From Halioxenophilus aromaticivorans (GTDB lineage Bacteria; Pseudomonadota; Gammaproteobacteria; Pseudomonadales; Cellvibrionaceae), in NCBI RefSeq assembly GCF_042850945.1, contig NZ_AP031496.1, forward strand, positions 5,084,001-5,148,000: a stretch of DNA of 64,000 bases, read 5' to 3'. The notes beneath the pieces are model-generated. The model saw only the letters and a list, made by a program, of their open reading frames with translations. It ran no database searches and was not told where the DNA came from. The position numbers were made by a program, and so were the translations under genes. Position 1 is the stretch's first letter. The number at the start of each line of letters is the position of its first letter. Of the stretch, positions 62,181 to 64,000 are shown in pieces.

Positions 62181-64000
62181 TTACGGGCAACTGCCCACTA
62201 ACCACTGCTGACCGCCATCGGTAGAATACAGCGTAGTCACACCGTAGGTTGAACCGGGCATGGCATCATCACTGCCGTTGGCAAAATAACTGGGCGAGAA
62301 ATAGCTCCCGGTGCTGTAAGCGCGGCCGTAATAGGCCTTGTGATAGTAGTTCATATCCGTGAACGCCTGGCAGAGGCCATCACCGCCATCACCGCCATCA
62401 CCGCCATCACCGCCATCACCGCCCAGGCTGCACGTCACTTCTGGCCCTTGGCAACTGGCGTCGTCATCCTGCCAGCGGCATAGCCCACCGTTTGCATTAA
62501 CCGTGGTTTCATCCAGCCTAAAGGCTGCCGTGCTGTACTCCAAATAGCAGTTGGCGTAGTTGCTGTAATCCAAACGGCCAGCATCAATATGCTCGCTGAG
62601 CGTGGCGGTTTGCCCGGCATCAACGTCAAAATTAAGCGACTCGGTTGTGCTTAAGCCAGTATCATCCGTGGCCACAACGGCCACGCTATTGGCCCCACCC
62701 GGGAGACTACAAGCCTCGGCGCTAAAGACATCACCAGTTAGAGCCGCCACCGCATTGCCGCTGGCAAACGTTGCCTCAACCCGTTGGAGGTTTTGGTTGG
62801 CATCCACCACGCCGCCAGTGACGGTTGCACATTGGCCAGCTACGGAAACCGCCAACCCACTCAACACAGGGGCTTGTGGCGGAGGTTCTGGGCCTATACG
62901 TTGGGTTTGCGCCGTGGCCTCACCCACAGCGCCTTCGTCATCAGCCGCCGTTATTTTTACACGGTAAAGCCCATCGGCAAGGCTGCTACTGGTACCCGTG
63001 AAATTCCCACCGGATTCGACAAGCACTACATTGGTTATCACACTACCTGAGAGGGCATCACTGACCTCCGCCTGCGCACTTGCCACAGTGGTCTCGGCAT
63101 CGGTAATGGTGGCAGAAATGTATAACTGGCTGCCCGTTGCTGTGATAGAAATGTTATCAATTACCGGGGCTGAATTGCGATTAACCCGCAGATTATTGGC
63201 GGCGAAAAACTCGCCCAGATAAGCCGTATAATTAATACTGTTACCACTCACGTAGGAGCCACTGGCTCCGGCCCCGCCAGACCAAGCATGGCCAACACCG
63301 CCGTGAAACCAAAGCTTAGAAACTCGCCCACCCTGCCAAAGTGTTTCGGTGGCGGTGTTGGCACCGCTGCCCAGTGTGTTGCTGCCGGGCAGTTCTGCCA
63401 CGCCATAGACGCTTGCCAAACCTTCGGCGTTTTGGGTGTTGTAACAGGTACTCACCGTACCGTCGTCATCGGCCTGAGCAAAAGAGGCCACCTGGGTGGC
63501 AAAATAACTGGCGTAGCTACCGGCGTAACTTACACATCGGCTGGCCACATTGGCGGATTCACAGGAGCCAAGGGCCCCGCTGGACGAGGTACCCACACTG
63601 GGCCCAGCACTAATGCCCATACCGGCAAAAATATCCGGTGCCAAGCAGGCCGTGGTGTTGGCGAAGGCAGCGCCGGAGGATAACCCGGCGATATAAACTT
63701 GGTCGGCATCAATGGCGGCGGAGGCATCGGCTACCAGGTCCTCGGCCAGTTGAATCAGGTTTTGGTAATCCAGCTTGGTTCTCGACGGCGTGCCAGAATT
63801 ACTGTTGTTCCAATAGGCCCAACAGCTAAAACCTTCTTTGTGTTGGGCATCGGGCACAGCGATTACCATGCCGTTGGCCTCAGCGGCGGACTCCAAATTA
63901 GCCGTGTTGTACGCGCTAATAGGCTGAGTGCAGCCATGCAGCACCAGCAGTAGCGAGCGTTTATCCACCGGGCCAATGGGGCTAAAACTGCTGGGGGTAT
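62181..64000 (-). CDS. PHB-depolymerase-family esterase (5' end outside window)
   Basis: At least 606 residues of a secreted alpha/beta hydrolase of the PHB depolymerase/feruloyl esterase family. The frame is open past the GTG at 63968 to the window end (TPSSFSPIGPVDKRSLLLVL), so the start lies outside. The oxyanion region LVLHGCTQ and nucleophile motif AGLSSGAAFA are clear, followed by HGGVGHAWSGG with the catalytic His. The C-terminal 300 residues hold cadherin/Ig-like segments, a cysteine-containing module and a Gly-Asp tract before a final compact domain that may bind a polymer. It hydrolyses polyester or feruloyl esters; the exact substrate is unknown. Confidence 0.88.
   Translation of the reverse strand, partial: TPSSFSPIGPVDKRSLLLVLHGCTQPISAYNTANLESAAEANGMVIAVPDAQHKEGFSCWAYWNNSNSGTPSRTKLDYQNLIQLAEDLVADASAAIDADQVYIAGLSSGAAFANTTACLAPDIFAGMGISAGPSVGTSSSGALGSCESANVASRCVSYAGSYASYFATQVASFAQADDDGTVSTCYNTQNAEGLASVYGVAELPGSNTLGSGANTATETLWQGGRVSKLWFHGGVGHAWSGGAGASGSYVSGNSINYTAYLGEFFAANNLRVNRNSAPVIDNISITATGSQLYISATITDAETTVASAQAEVSDALSGSVITNVVLVESGGNFTGTSSSLADGLYRVKITAADDEGAVGEATAQTQRIGPEPPPQAPVLSGLAVSVAGQCATVTGGVVDANQNLQRVEATFASGNAVAALTGDVFSAEACSLPGGANSVAVVATDDTGLSTTESLNFDVDAGQTATLSEHIDAGRLDYSNYANCYLEYSTAAFRLDETTVNANGGLCRWQDDDASCQGPEVTCSLGGDGGDGGDGGDGGDGLCQAFTDMNYYHKAYYGRAYSTGSYFSPSYFANGSDDAMPGSTYGVTTLYSTDGGQQWLVGSCP
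62377..62421. repeat. 9-base tandem repeat coding a Gly-Asp tract
   Basis: Five head-to-tail copies of CCATCACCG inside the esterase gene; on the coding strand they give GGDGGDGGDGGDGG. The unit is a multiple of three, so slippage would change tract length without frameshift. Confidence 0.92.

Overview
The window is a gammaproteobacterial chromosome segment, most likely from a marine, polysaccharide-degrading member of the Cellvibrionales. The grounds are the gene set (argA, ilvD, thyA, lgt, ptsP/rppH, mutY/yggX, a Vibrio-type second TonB system), several TonB-dependent receptors, a PL11-type rhamnogalacturonan lyase and a PHB-depolymerase-type esterase. Genus-level assignment is inference.

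Layout. 1-3.5 kb: 3' end of argA, a BrnT/BrnA toxin-antitoxin locus whose antitoxin frame carries an amber codon, and ilvD. 3.5-8.5 kb: two unknown envelope proteins, a Fur-box-preceded siderophore receptor and a PaiB-like FMN-binding protein. 8.6-13.8 kb: a six-gene minus-strand TonB energising operon (DUF3450, long ExbB/TtpC, ExbB, ExbD, TonB, TPR protein). 14.4-23.3 kb: housekeeping genes (thyA, lgt, NRDE protein, shikimate-kinase-like protein, ptsP, rppH, HAD phosphatase, HhH protein, rlmI, gcvH). 23.5-31.2 kb: ferric-iron ABC permease and binding protein, AsmA, MutY, a small phosphatase, YggX and tRNA-Phe(GAA).

31.2-46.8 kb is a mosaic, more AT-rich accessory island directly behind tRNA-Phe. 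It holds a PIN toxin/excisionase-like antitoxin pair; two integron-type gene cassettes with an attC site whose core sites match the cassette ends; a 772-aa protein joining a TIR/deoxyribosyltransferase-like N-terminus to a P-loop ATPase (candidate anti-phage gene), bracketed by GGGACAGGCAC repeats; a RAYT-type transposase gene split by a complete IS21-family element with a 6-bp target duplication; a DUF5713 lipoprotein; a 283-bp MITE with 22-bp perfect inverted repeats; TrmH-type and 2OG-oxygenase genes; and a small membrane-protein/rhomboid cluster. Three diverged copies of a ~210-bp non-coding leader precede three of these genes, and each ends at a cassette-type GTT core. No integron integrase or site-specific recombinase lies in the window. 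The paired leaders plus cassettes and the TIR-like/P-loop gene are the most unusual content.

46.8-64 kb returns to metabolic chromosome: SDR, glutaredoxin-like protein, cytochrome b561, histone-deacetylase-like hydrolase, lactate permease plus D-lactate dehydrogenase with a divergent LysR regulator, DcaP-like porin, rhamnogalacturonan lyase, TonB receptor, a peptidoglycan-binding CHAP protein and a truncated PHB-depolymerase-family esterase. Together these suggest uptake of iron and oligosaccharides through TonB-energised receptors and growth on plant or algal polymers and lactate.
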